A stretch of DNA of 26,500 bases from WS-7 sp036505295 (GCA_036505295.1 DASXTQ010000074.1:1-26500), one strand, 5' to 3'. Positions 8,602 to 16,059 are shown, numbered from the stretch's first letter. Notes: generated by a model from the sequence alone, not told the origin. Program-made: numbers and translations.

Positions 8602-9036
8602 TTATCCCCGGAACTTGGTCTCGACCAGGAAGCAGCTTCCGTCGGCGATGACTTCGAGCCCGCGCTCGCGAGCGAGCCGGATCGCTTCCGGACTTTCCGC
8701 GCCCGGCTGCATCCACACGAACCGCGCGCCCGCATCGGCCGCCTCGCGTACGATCCCCTCGCTGATCGGCGGCGGCGTGATGATGGAGACGCCACGCGGC
8801 GTTTCCGGAAGCGATTTGAGATCGACGTAGGCCTTCAGGCCCTCGATCTCGGGCTCACGCGGATTGATGGGATAGACCTTGAACCCTTTCCTTTGATACG
8901 CGCGGAGCACCTTGTTCCCGAACTTGTCGCGGTTCGTCGAAGCGCCGACGACGGCGTAGGGACCTTGCGCCAGAAAATCGGCGATGATGTCGCGAACGGG
9001 GCGCGCCGAAGCGCCGGAATCGGTGTTCGATTTCAT
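8602..9036 (-). CDS. CoA-binding (YccU-type) Rossmann protein
   Basis: A 144-residue single-domain CoA-binding protein. It has the family's Rossmann opening YAVVGASTNRDKFGNKVL (27-44), then GFKVYPINPRE (51-61), a VSIITPPP segment and a GARFVWMQPGAESPEA motif. The length is that of the family. Proteins of this type are cytosolic and bind CoA or acyl-CoA, and their role is usually undefined. The ATG at 9036 has GGAGG 7 bases upstream inside the end of the glycosylase gene, and the two genes overlap by ATGA, indicating co-translation. A longer in-frame extension to 9234 is rejected because it would overlap the glycosylase deeply. Confidence 0.88.
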   Translation of the reverse strand: MKSNTDSGASARPVRDIIADFLAQGPYAVVGASTNRDKFGNKVLRAYQRKGFKVYPINPREPEIEGLKAYVDLKSLPETPRGVSIITPPPISEGIVREAADAGARFVWMQPGAESPEAIRLARERGLEVIADGSCFLVETKFRG

Positions 9037-9683
9037 TCGAGCGACCTCCAGAGATACCAGCTCGCCACGGTGCGGAACGGCCGCCAGCGCTCGCCGCGGC
9101 GGGCGACCGATTTGGGCTCCGGGACCCCGCTCGTTCGAAACGTGCGCTGGAATCCTTTGCGCACCCCGTAATCGTGAATGGGAAGCACGTCGGGCCGTCC
9201 GAGCCTGAAAATGAGGAACATCTCGGCGGTCCACCGTCCGATCCCACGCACCACCGTGAGCCGCTCGACCACCTCCTCATCGTCCATGGCACCCAGCCGC
9301 CGCATCGATGGGACCGTCCCGTCGAGCGTTTTCGCCGCGAGATCGCGCAAGGCCGCGACCTTCGGTCTCGAGATTCCGACTTCGCGGAGCACCGTGTCGG
9401 GCGCTTCGAGGACCCGCTCGGGCGGAGGGAAGCGGCCATCCCCGAGGCGATCCCGGAAACGGCCCGCGATGGTCTCGGCCGCCCGGCCCGTGATCTGCTG
9501 GTAGAGGATGCTCTCGGAGAGCGCCGCGAACGGCGTGGCCACCGGATCCAGCTTGAGGCGGAATGTCCCGACCCGATCGATGAGGAGGGCCAGCTTTGCG
9601 TCTCGCCCGCAGAGATGCGAGACCGCCTCGCCGGCATCGAATCGGACTTCCGCGCCGAGGGTTCTGGAGGAACGTCCTGCCAT
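9033..9683 (-). CDS. DNA-3-methyladenine glycosylase II-like (HhH-GPD)
   Basis: A 216-residue HhH-GPD base-excision repair glycosylase of the AlkA type, which removes alkylated purines from DNA. Visible features are the SILYQQITGRAAETIAGRF helix (58-76), the helix-hairpin-helix LTVVRGIGRWTAEMFLI (142-158) and the catalytic Asp171 in LPIHDYGVRKGFQ (167-179). It lacks the four-Cys iron-sulfur loop of endonuclease III/MutY, which excludes those relatives. It also lacks the AlkA N-terminal TBP-like domain, so it belongs to the short bacterial class. Its stop overlaps the CoA-binding gene. The start (9683) is 47 bases from the divergent polyphosphate kinase gene. Confidence 0.9.
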   Translation of the reverse strand: MAGRSSRTLGAEVRFDAGEAVSHLCGRDAKLALLIDRVGTFRLKLDPVATPFAALSESILYQQITGRAAETIAGRFRDRLGDGRFPPPERVLEAPDTVLREVGISRPKVAALRDLAAKTLDGTVPSMRRLGAMDDEEVVERLTVVRGIGRWTAEMFLIFRLGRPDVLPIHDYGVRKGFQRTFRTSGVPEPKSVARRGERWRPFRTVASWYLWRSLE

Positions 9684-9717
9684 GGGATCCCCATTGTACC
9701 CATCGCCGTCCTCCGCG

Positions 9718-9723
9718 CATACT
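9718..9723 (+). promoter_or_regulatory. Possible -10 box of ppk2 (leaderless start)
   Basis: CATACT (4 of 6 matches to TATAAT) ends 7 bases before the ATG at 9731, and a poor -35 candidate (TTGTAC) lies at 9694-9699. No Shine-Dalgarno sequence precedes the ATG, so a leaderless transcript is possible. Weak evidence. Confidence 0.25.
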
Positions 9724-9730
9724 GATCCGA

Positions 9731-10540
9731 ATGAACCTGAGCGAGCGGCTCCGCGTAAAGCCTGGGCGCAAGATCGCGCTCGCGGACCGCGATCCCGGCG
9801 ATACCCCAGGATTCCGCCACAAGAGCGACGTCGACGGGCTCCTCGAGAAGAGCACCGCGCGGCTCGCCGAACTCCAGTATCGGCTATACGCCGAGAACAA
9901 GCGCGCCCTCCTGATCGTGCTTCAGGCGATGGATACGGGCGGGAAAGACGGCACCATCCGCCTCGTCATGACCGGGCTCAATCCCTCCGGTTGCCGGGTC
10001 AAAGCGTTCAAGGTACCCACCGAGGAAGAGCTGGGTCACGATTTTCTCTGGCGCGTGCACCAGGCCGTGCCCCCCAGAGGCGAGTTCGGGATCTTCAACC
10101 GCTCCCATTACGAGGACGTGATCGTGGTGCGCGTGCACGGGCTCAAGCCGCGAGCGGTCTGGGAAGCGCGCTACGACCAGATCAACGCGTTCGAGCAGCA
10201 TCTGGTCGAGAACGACGTGACGATCCTCAAATTTTTCCTGCATATCAGCAAGGAAGAGCAGAAAAAACGGATTCAGGAACGGATCAAAGATCCCCAAAGA
10301 AGGTGGAAGCTCTCTCCGGCGGATTTCGAGGAACGCAAGCATTGGGACGAGTACCAGCGGGCGTACGAGGACGCCGTGAACCGCTGCAGCACGAAGTGGG
10401 CTCCGTGGTTCATCATCCCCGCCGACAAGAAGTGGTATCGAAACGTCGCCGTGTCGCAGATCATGGTCGAAGCCCTCGAGTCCATGAAGATGAAGTATCC
10501 GAAGCCGACGTTCGATCCCTCCAAGCTGAAGCTTCGTTGA
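9731..10540 (+). CDS. ppk2: Polyphosphate kinase 2 family protein
   Basis: A 269-residue PPK2-family polyphosphate:nucleotide phosphotransferase, which moves phosphate between polyphosphate and nucleotides. Walker A is MDTGGKDG (67-74) and the lid/Walker B region is GIFNRSHYEDVIVVRVH (120-136), with the lid-side arginines in PQRRWKLSP downstream. The order and single-domain length match the ppk2-type rather than the double-domain polyphosphate:AMP phosphotransferase. The nucleotide preference (ADP/GDP or AMP) cannot be read with certainty. The start at ATG 9731 fits the family N terminus (LSERLRVKPG) although no Shine-Dalgarno is visible. The gene diverges from the AlkA-like glycosylase and appears to be transcribed alone. 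Confidence 0.92.
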   Translation: MNLSERLRVKPGRKIALADRDPGDTPGFRHKSDVDGLLEKSTARLAELQYRLYAENKRALLIVLQAMDTGGKDGTIRLVMTGLNPSGCRVKAFKVPTEEELGHDFLWRVHQAVPPRGEFGIFNRSHYEDVIVVRVHGLKPRAVWEARYDQINAFEQHLVENDVTILKFFLHISKEEQKKRIQERIKDPQRRWKLSPADFEERKHWDEYQRAYEDAVNRCSTKWAPWFIIPADKKWYRNVAVSQIMVEALESMKMKYPKPTFDPSKLKLR

Positions 10541-10589
10541 ATCGTTGCCGGAGATCCAGGAACGGCGGACCGGGCGCGCCACTGCGTGA

Positions 10590-10618
10590 TTGATCCGGGC
10601 GGGGGATCGTGGTACAAT
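10590..10618 (+). promoter_or_regulatory. Sigma-70-type promoter of the serine protease gene
   Basis: TTGATC (10590-10595), a 17-base spacer and TACAAT (10613-10618) give a close match to the housekeeping consensus. The predicted transcription start is near 10625, leaving a leader of about 90 bases before the ATG at 10717. This is one of the two best promoters in the window by eye. Confidence 0.6.
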
Positions 10619-10716
10619 ACTTACTTCCTCGGGCCCTTCCCCGGCGAAAACCTTCCGGCGTCGCACGGAGACGGCCCACTCGAGTTCCGTAGTTCGCACC
10701 GTAGGAGGACCTCCCC

Positions 10717-11748
10717 ATGCCACGGATTCGCAAGTCCACGTTTTTGCTCCTGATGGCTTCGGTCATGCTGCTTGCGGCCTTCGCCCTGATCGTCTCGAGC
10801 TGTAGCAGAGACCAGGCATCCTTCAACCCGGCCGGCTCCAATGGCTCGACCTCGGCCATGGGCGCTCTCTCGGCCCGCAGTCCCGCCGACGTCGCGCTGG
10901 CTATGCGCGCCCAGAACGCTCATACGCCGGACCTCATGAAGATTCCGGATGTGATCGGCACCGGCACCGGCCTGGCCTCGAACGGCCGTCTCGCGGTGTT
11001 GGTCCTGACCCGGCGCGCCGGTGTCACCGGCGTTCCCGCGACCGTCGACGGCGTCCAGACCGAGATCCGCGTCGTGGGCGACGTCGTGCCGTACGCCAAG
11101 CCGGGCGGCAGCGGCCAGTGCGGCACCTCGACGGGCAACAACCTCGAGTGTTCGGCGGGAACGATCGGCGCTGTCGTCTTGAAGGGCGGGACCAAGTACC
11201 TGCTCTCGAACAATCACGTCTACGCGCGCGAGAACGCGGCGAGCATCGGGGAGCGTGAAGACGCTCCGGGGCGTTACGATGCGCATCCGAAATGCGCGGT
11301 CACCCCGCAATGCGGCACGCTTTCCCAGTTCGTAAACATCAACTTCGGGGGCAACAACACGATCGACTGTGCGATCGCCCTCATGGATCTGAGCAATCCA
11401 ACCGCCGTGACCCAGTCAGGCGGCTATACCGCCACCTCGACGGTCGTCTCCCCAAGCGTCGGCCTCGCCGTGAAGAAGTCCGGCCGCACCTCTGGCCTGA
11501 GCCACAGCACGATCCAGGCGATCAACGTCACGATCAACGTCGGATACTCGTCGGGCGTCGCTACCTTCAACAACCAGATCATGACGGATCCTCAGTTCAT
11601 CCGCTCCGGAGATTCCGGGTCGCTCGAGGTGACCGAGACGGGGAACAATCCAGTCGGTCTCCTCTTCGCGGGCGGCTCAGGCGGAACGTTCGCCAACCCG
11701 ATCGGACCCGTGCTCCAAGCGTTCGGCGCGTCGATCGCGACCCAGTAA
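10717..11748 (+). CDS. Lipoprotein trypsin-like (Nal1-like) serine protease
   Basis: A 343-residue secreted protein. The N terminus is basic and then hydrophobic, and ends in a lipobox (VSSC, Cys29) followed by Ser, giving an envelope lipoprotein probably sent to the outer membrane. A low-complexity linker (about 30-55) precedes a chymotrypsin-fold domain. The triad reads His167 (LSNNHVYA), Asp217 (NTIDCAIALMD) and Ser300 (RSGDSGSLEV). The pattern 'SNNHV...GRTSG...GDSGSL...GLLFAG...NPI' matches the bacterial family related to plant NAL1. Cysteines at 135, 145, 193 and 199 could form disulfides. AGGAGG precedes the ATG. The gene stands alone with its own promoter and terminator. Substrate unknown; a quality-control or self-processing role is only inference. 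Confidence 0.85.
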   Translation: MPRIRKSTFLLLMASVMLLAAFALIVSSCSRDQASFNPAGSNGSTSAMGALSARSPADVALAMRAQNAHTPDLMKIPDVIGTGTGLASNGRLAVLVLTRRAGVTGVPATVDGVQTEIRVVGDVVPYAKPGGSGQCGTSTGNNLECSAGTIGAVVLKGGTKYLLSNNHVYARENAASIGEREDAPGRYDAHPKCAVTPQCGTLSQFVNINFGGNNTIDCAIALMDLSNPTAVTQSGGYTATSTVVSPSVGLAVKKSGRTSGLSHSTIQAINVTINVGYSSGVATFNNQIMTDPQFIRSGDSGSLEVTETGNNPVGLLFAGGSGGTFANPIGPVLQAFGASIATQ

Positions 11749-11775
11749 GGTTGTAGTAGACTTCCGGAAGTCCTG

Positions 11776-11808
11776 GGGAGGCCAGCCGCCGGGTGGCCTC
11801 CCTTTTTT
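11776..11808 (+). terminator. Intrinsic terminator after the serine protease
   Basis: A perfect 9-bp stem (GGGAGGCCA at 11776-11784 pairing with TGGCCTCCC at 11794-11802), a 9-base loop and then six T (11803-11808). It lies 28 bases after the stop and separates this unit from typA. Confidence 0.9.
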
Positions 11809-11851
11809 CCGGCCCGAGCGCTTCCCGGCGCGAACCAGGAGACAGCCCCGA

Positions 11852-13678
11852 GTGGAATCCGTGGAAACCATCCGGAACATCGCGATCATCGCGCACGTGG
11901 ACCACGGCAAGACCACGCTCGTGGACGCGATGCTGAAACAGAGCGGCACCTACCGCGACAACGAGCGGATCATCGAGCGCGTCATGGACAGCATGGATCT
12001 CGAGCGGGAGCGCGGGATCACCATCATGGCGAAAAACACGTCGGTCCGCTTCCAAGGGATCAAGATCAACATCGTGGACACGCCGGGGCACTCCGACTTC
12101 GGCGGCGAGGTGGAGCGGGTGCTCAAGATGGTGGACGGGGTGATGCTCCTGGTCGATGCGTCCGAGGGGCCGCTGCCGCAGACCCGGTTCGTGCTGCGGA
12201 AAGCGCTCGAGCAGTCGCTCCCGGCGATCGTCGTCGTCAACAAGATCGACCGTCAGGATGCCCGCCCGGCGGAGGTCGTGAACGAGATCTACGACCTGTT
12301 CATCGATCTCGACGCCAACGAGCGCCAGATCGAGTTCCCGATCCTCTACGCGGTGAGCCGTGACGGGATCGCCAAGCGCTCGCTGGACGATTGCGGCACG
12401 GACCTGCGCCCGCTCTTCGAGGAGATCGTGCGCAGTATTCCCCCGCCGCGCGCGCGGATGAAGGCAAAGCTCCAGCTGCTGGTGGCCAACCTCGACTACG
12501 ACGATTATGTCGGGCGGATCGCGATCGGGAGGGTCTTTTCCGGGAAGATTTCGGTGGGGGACCAGGTCTCCGTCTGCAAGCTGGACGGGAGCGAGGTCAA
12601 GACGCGGATCACCCAACTCTACACCTTCGAAGGGCTGAAGCGGGTGCCGGTCCAGAGTGCGGGTGTCGGGGAGATCGTGGCCCTCGCGGGCATCGAGGGC
12701 ATCTATATCGGTGAGACCGTTTCCTCCCTTGAGGATCCGGAGCGCCTGCCTCCGATCACCGTGGACGAGCCGACGATCTCGATGGTCTTCTCCGTCAACA
12801 ATTCTCCTTTCGCCGGACGTGACGGGCGCTACGTCACGTCACGCCAGGTTCGGGAGCGTCTCTTCAAGGAAACACTCGGAAATGTATCGATCCGCGTGGA
12901 GGACGCCGAGTCCGCCGACGGCTGCAAGGTCTCGGGACGCGGAGAGCTCCAGCTTGCCATCCTGATCGAGATGATGCGGCGCGAAGGCTTCGAGGTTCAG
13001 GTCTCGAAGCCCGAGGTCATCACCCGTGAGGTCGACGGCAAGCGCCTCGAGCCGATCGAGCTGGTCGTGGTGGATGCGCCGGAGATGTTCATCGGCGTGA
13101 TCACCGAGGCGCTCGGCCGGCGGAAGGGGCAGATGACCAAGATGGTGAACCACGGACGCGGGGGCGGGCAGCACCGGGTCCGGATGGAGTTCGAGGTTCC
13201 GACGCGCGGGCTGATCGGGTTCCGCTCGGAGTTCCTGACCGACACGAAGGGGACCGGCCTCTTGAATACGATCTTCTTGCGCTGGGATGTTTGGCAGGGC
13301 TCCATCTTGAACCGGCTGACGGGAGCCCTGGTGTCGGACCGGGTCGGCCAGGCGACCCCGTACGCCCTCTACAACTTGCAAGAGAGAGGTGAGCTCTTCA
13401 TCCGGCCGGGCACAGGCGTCTACGAGGGGATGATCGTCGGCGAGAACGCGCGGGACGCAGACATGGACGTCAACGTGACACGCGAGAAGAAGCTGACCAA
13501 CATGCGCGCGTCCGGCTCGGACGAAGCGGTGCGGCTCATTCCCTACCGCGAGCTGTCGCTGGAACAGGCGCTCGAGTTCATCAACCAGGACGAGCTGGTC
13601 GAGGTGACCCCGGCCGCGATACGCCTCAGGAAGCGAACCCTCGCCGCGAACGTGAGGCCCAGGCGGAGCGGGGAGTAG
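11852..13678 (+). CDS. typA: Translational GTPase TypA/BipA
   Basis: A 608-residue ribosome-associated GTPase of the EF-G-like class, involved in ribosome assembly and stress or cold adaptation. G1 is HVDHGKTT (15-22), G2 lies in ERGITIMAK (53-61), G3 is DTPGH (76-80) and G4 is NKID (130-133). The TypA-specific C-terminal block includes VNHGRGGGQHRVRMEFEVPTRG and the RGLIGFRSEFLTDTKG segment, followed by a basic tail. The length is typical. The start is GTG 11852, with AGGAG about 9 bases upstream; a second GTG at 11861 is possible. It follows the strong terminator, so it must have its own promoter, which I could not identify in the 43 bases between them. Confidence 0.97.
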   Translation: MESVETIRNIAIIAHVDHGKTTLVDAMLKQSGTYRDNERIIERVMDSMDLERERGITIMAKNTSVRFQGIKINIVDTPGHSDFGGEVERVLKMVDGVMLLVDASEGPLPQTRFVLRKALEQSLPAIVVVNKIDRQDARPAEVVNEIYDLFIDLDANERQIEFPILYAVSRDGIAKRSLDDCGTDLRPLFEEIVRSIPPPRARMKAKLQLLVANLDYDDYVGRIAIGRVFSGKISVGDQVSVCKLDGSEVKTRITQLYTFEGLKRVPVQSAGVGEIVALAGIEGIYIGETVSSLEDPERLPPITVDEPTISMVFSVNNSPFAGRDGRYVTSRQVRERLFKETLGNVSIRVEDAESADGCKVSGRGELQLAILIEMMRREGFEVQVSKPEVITREVDGKRLEPIELVVVDAPEMFIGVITEALGRRKGQMTKMVNHGRGGGQHRVRMEFEVPTRGLIGFRSEFLTDTKGTGLLNTIFLRWDVWQGSILNRLTGALVSDRVGQATPYALYNLQERGELFIRPGTGVYEGMIVGENARDADMDVNVTREKKLTNMRASGSDEAVRLIPYRELSLEQALEFINQDELVEVTPAAIRLRKRTLAANVRPRRSGE

Positions 13679-13713
13679 GGTCCCACCCGCAGAACCCGTT
13701 TCTCTTCACCCTC

Positions 13714-13743
13714 TTGACGAAGGGCGTCCGGCGCATCTATTAT
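13714..13743 (+). promoter_or_regulatory. Promoter of the MarR/DinB operon
   Basis: TTGACG (13714-13719), an 18-base spacer and TATTAT (13738-13743), five of six matches in each box. Transcription should start near 13750, inside the palindrome at 13741-13758, leaving about 45 bases before the MarR start. Confidence 0.65.
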
Positions 13744-13758
13744 TACGATATCGTAATA
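13741..13758. promoter_or_regulatory. 18-bp perfect palindrome, probable MarR operator
   Basis: TATTACGATATCGTAATA is a perfect inverted repeat with a TACG-ATAT-CGTA core (13744-13755). It overlaps the -10 box and the expected start site of the promoter upstream of the MarR-family gene. A bound dimer would therefore block transcription, which suggests autorepression. Confidence 0.7.
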
Positions 13759-13770
13759 TACGAAAGCGTA
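13759..13770. promoter_or_regulatory. Second TACG-N4-CGTA operator-like site
   Basis: TACGAAAGCGTA has the same arms and spacing as the core of the neighbouring palindrome but a different centre. Its centre lies 15 bp downstream of the first. It is probably a second, weaker repressor site. Confidence 0.5.
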
Positions 13771-13795
13771 GTAATGGTCACCCCGGAGATGCGCG

Positions 13796-14236
13796 ATGGC
13801 ATTGCGTTACCTCTCCCCGATCCATAGAGCCGTCCGCCAGATCACCCTGTACCTCGAGCCCCAGTGCGCCGTGCTCGGGGTGAGCCCGGCGGAAGGGCAT
13901 CTCCTCTCCTACCTCCGCACCTACGCGCCCTGCCCCATCGTGGAGATCGTCCGCGTGTTCGGTATCAGGCCCTCGACCATGACAAGCATCCTGGAGCGGC
14001 TCGCGGAACGGGGTCTGATCCTTCGTGCGCCGGACCCCGACGACCGCCGTTCCGTGCGGGTCACCCTGACCCGTGAGGGGAGGGCGGTAGCGGAGCGCAT
14101 CGATCGCATGATCCGCGATCTCGAGGGCCGCATCGGGACGCGTGTCGGCAAACGTGAGCTGGCCGGTTTTCGATCCGTCATGGGCGCCGTAGAAGCGGCG
14201 ACCGGCGTTCGAGTCAGAAAGGAGCGATCGACATGA
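13796..14236 (+). CDS. MarR-family transcriptional regulator
   Basis: A 146-residue winged-helix regulator. An N-terminal dimerisation helix (about 5-25) precedes the DNA-binding domain, with the helix-turn-helix in IVEIVRVFGIRPSTMTSILERLAERGLI (48-75). A classic MarR wing follows, DPDDRRSVRVTLTREGR (80-96), where the Asp and Arg residues are the family signature. C-terminal dimer helices complete the fold. The ATG has GGAG 7 bases upstream. It overlaps the DinB gene by ATGA. The palindromic operator in its own promoter suggests autorepression, relieved by an unknown ligand, probably a small phenolic compound, drug or oxidant if it behaves like other family members. Confidence 0.93.
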   Translation: MALRYLSPIHRAVRQITLYLEPQCAVLGVSPAEGHLLSYLRTYAPCPIVEIVRVFGIRPSTMTSILERLAERGLILRAPDPDDRRSVRVTLTREGRAVAERIDRMIRDLEGRIGTRVGKRELAGFRSVMGAVEAATGVRVRKERST

Positions 14237-14700
14237 CCACCGAGGGATTGAAGCTCTTGTTCCAGTACAACCACTACGCGATCGGGGTGAACGCGCGCGA
14301 CCTCACGCACGAGGAGAGCCTGCTCGGGCCCAATCCCGGCGGGAACTGCGCGAACTGGGTCCTGGGACACATCGTCCAGAACCGGGGGGCCGTCCTCGAG
14401 CTTCTGGGGGAGCAGCCGGTCTGGAGCCCTTCGGACGGGGAGCTGTACAAGCGAGGCTCCGCGCCGATCGCCGGAAGCGCCACGGCGAAACCTTTCCCGG
14501 AAATCCTCGAAGCGCTCGACCGGTCCCAGGAAAGGCTCCTGGCCGGGCTCTCGCGCATGCGGGATTCGGACCTCGGCTCCGCGGACACGAAGGGGAGCCT
14601 AGTGGCGAAGCTCGCGGGGCTCCAGTTCCACGAGGCCTACCATGCCGGGCAGCTCGGGCTTTTGCGGCGCATCGCGGGGAAGAAGGGCGCGATCCAGTGA
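14233..14700 (+). CDS. DinB-family protein (putative metalloenzyme)
   Basis: A 155-residue four-helix-bundle protein of the DinB/YfiT superfamily. The three-His metal site is visible: His46 in VLGHIVQNR, and His133 and His137 in QFHEAYHAGQLG. Members include bacillithiol or mycothiol-type thiol transferases and many proteins of unknown function. The ATG overlaps the MarR stop (ATGA) and is preceded by AAAGGAG. It is therefore the co-regulated effector of the MarR switch, which suggests (inference) detoxification, for example thiol conjugation of an electrophile sensed by the regulator. A second, distant DinB gene lies at 24442. Confidence 0.87.
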   Translation: MTTEGLKLLFQYNHYAIGVNARDLTHEESLLGPNPGGNCANWVLGHIVQNRGAVLELLGEQPVWSPSDGELYKRGSAPIAGSATAKPFPEILEALDRSQERLLAGLSRMRDSDLGSADTKGSLVAKLAGLQFHEAYHAGQLGLLRRIAGKKGAIQ

Positions 14701-14781
14701 GAGAACTCGTTTCCAGAGCGTTGTTGGAAAGCCGTGGGAGGAAAGCGGAGGTAGAACGGGGTAGAAGCGTCCACTCTCGAT

Positions 14782-14786
14782 GGAGG
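14782..14786 (+). promoter_or_regulatory. Ribosome-binding site deciding the SPFH lipoprotein start
   Basis: GGAGG sits inside the first codons of the ATG-initiated frame at 14780 and lies 5 bases before the in-frame GTG at 14792. It cannot serve the ATG, so translation should begin at GTG 14792. Confidence 0.65.
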
Positions 14787-14791
14787 TGAAA

Positions 14792-15568
14792 GTGAAGCGT
14801 TTTCTGGGATTCGCGCTCGTTCTTGCGGTATCGGCGGGCTGCGCGGCGGTTCCGCCGCAGCACGTCGGCGTTCTGGATACGTTCGGCAAGGTGCATGACG
14901 AGACGTGGGCCCCCGGGCTCCACGCGTGGGCGCCGTGGCTCGGAGTCCATCGCATCAATTGCCGCACGCTTCAGGCCGAAGAGCAGACCATCACACCCAC
15001 CGGAGAGGGGCTCCTCGTGGGGCTCGATGTCAGCCTGGTGTATCACGCGAATCCGGACAAGGCGGCCGAGATCTTCTCGCGCTACGGTGGCCTCGCCGGT
15101 ATTGAGGCGAACGTCCTGCAGCCCGAGTTCCGATCCACGATCCGCGACGTCACCGCCGGCTTCAACGCGGTCGATCTCTACTCGGGCCGGCGCCAGGAAG
15201 TGAGCGCTACCATGGTGAGCGAGCTGCGAAAGCGGCTGGAAGGGCGCGGAATCACGGTCGAGGCGGTTCTTCTCCGGAACGTCAAGATGCCGAAGCAGGT
15301 ATCCGACGCAGTTGAAATGAAGCTTGCCGCAGATCAGAAGGCCCAGCAGATGGAGTTCGTGCTCCGCAAGGAGAAGAGCGAGGCCGAGCGGAAGCGGATC
15401 GAGGCGGGCGGCATCGCCGATTTCCAGCGGATCGTGACGGCGGGGATCACCCCGGGGCTTCTGACCTGGAAGGGAATCGAGGCGACCGAGAAGCTCGCGG
15501 AGTCCTCCAACTCGAAGTTCATCGTGATCGGAGGGAAGAACGGGCTGCCCCTGATCCTGAATCCCTGA
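14792..15568 (+). CDS. SPFH/prohibitin-like lipoprotein
   Basis: About 258 residues with an N-terminal basic-hydrophobic signal ending in a lipobox-like SAGC, so probably lipid-anchored. The SPFH (stomatin/prohibitin/flotillin/HflK) domain follows: PPQHVGVLDTFGKV at its start, SLVYHANPDKAAEIFSRYGG in the middle, STIRDVTAGFNAVDLYSGRRQEVS and then GITVEAVLLRNVKMPKQV. A charged helical stretch (about 175-215, KAQQMEFVLRKEKSEAERKRIEA) is the usual coiled coil for oligomerisation. Prohibitin-type proteins form membrane rings that organise proteases or microdomains. The anchoring is unusual because the family normally uses a transmembrane helix. It is transcribed alone and converges on the DUF6249-like gene. 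Confidence 0.85.
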   Translation: MKRFLGFALVLAVSAGCAAVPPQHVGVLDTFGKVHDETWAPGLHAWAPWLGVHRINCRTLQAEEQTITPTGEGLLVGLDVSLVYHANPDKAAEIFSRYGGLAGIEANVLQPEFRSTIRDVTAGFNAVDLYSGRRQEVSATMVSELRKRLEGRGITVEAVLLRNVKMPKQVSDAVEMKLAADQKAQQMEFVLRKEKSEAERKRIEAGGIADFQRIVTAGITPGLLTWKGIEATEKLAESSNSKFIVIGGKNGLPLILNP

Positions 15569-15579
15569 GCGCCCGTGCA

Positions 15580-15605
15580 GCCGGCGGGGCTTTTCCCCCG
15601 CCGGC
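15580..15605. terminator. GC hairpin between convergent genes
   Basis: GCCGGCGGGG (15580-15589) pairs perfectly with CCCCGCCGGC (15596-15605) around a CTTTTC loop. It lies between the convergent stops at 15568 and 15616 and could serve both strands. No T run follows on either strand, so it is not a standard intrinsic terminator. Confidence 0.5.
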
Positions 15606-15615
15606 CGTCGGCCGC

Positions 15616-16059
15616 CTAGTACCTCGGCGGCGGAGCGCTCCCGGCTCCGCCGTTCCGCGGCTTCACGAGCATCGCGCTGAGGAGGAGGGCGACGCCGACG
15701 CCCATGGGGATCAGGCCCACGGCCCAGGCGTTCTTCTCCGTCTCCATGATCATGAGGAAGGCCGAGATCGAGGCTCCCGCGACGGCGCACACGACTCCCC
15801 CGATCAAAAGACCGTGGTAACGCCGCATGGGATTGTAGACGCCGTAGCCGGGTCCAAAATCAATCACCGGAGCCGGGGGGAGCTTGGACGGATCCACGCC
15901 GCGCTCCAGGGCGGCGATCCGCTCTTTGTGCGCCAGCTCCGCAAGGCGCTGCTGGCCGATCGTCTTCACGATTCCCGCCGTGATCCCCCCGATGATCGCG
16001 ACGATTGGGATGGCCATGGCGAATATGGAAATGAAGCTGTCCGAGCTGATGCGGAACAT
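15616..16059 (-). CDS. DUF6249-like membrane protein
   Basis: A 147-residue protein with a membrane helix at about 9-31, a cytosolic amphipathic stretch QQRLAELAHKERIAALERGVDPSKLP (36-61) and two further helices (about 83-104 and 112-132), ending in a Pro/Gly-rich tail. The 'HKERIAALERGVDP' segment is characteristic of small bacterial membrane proteins annotated DUF6249, of unknown function and often near ECF sigma factors. The ATG at 16059 has GGAGGG 6 bases upstream; a longer frame to 16335 is rejected because it reads through the divergent promoter region. It diverges from the ECF sigma gene at 16244, and two CGATAAA repeats lie just upstream. Confidence 0.78.
   Translation of the reverse strand: MFRISSDSFISIFAMAIPIVAIIGGITAGIVKTIGQQRLAELAHKERIAALERGVDPSKLPPAPVIDFGPGYGVYNPMRRYHGLLIGGVVCAVAGASISAFLMIMETEKNAWAVGLIPMGVGVALLLSAMLVKPRNGGAGSAPPPRY

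Noticed and set aside
9033..9683. Endonuclease III or MutY
   Set aside because: It lacks the four-Cys iron-sulfur cluster loop and has an AlkA-type helix-hairpin-helix and Asp.
14303..15790. Long minus-strand open frame of about 495 codons opposite the DinB and SPFH genes
   Set aside because: It is an antisense shadow in GC-rich DNA: composition is Arg/Gly/His-rich with no recognisable domain, and both plus-strand genes have strong family signatures.
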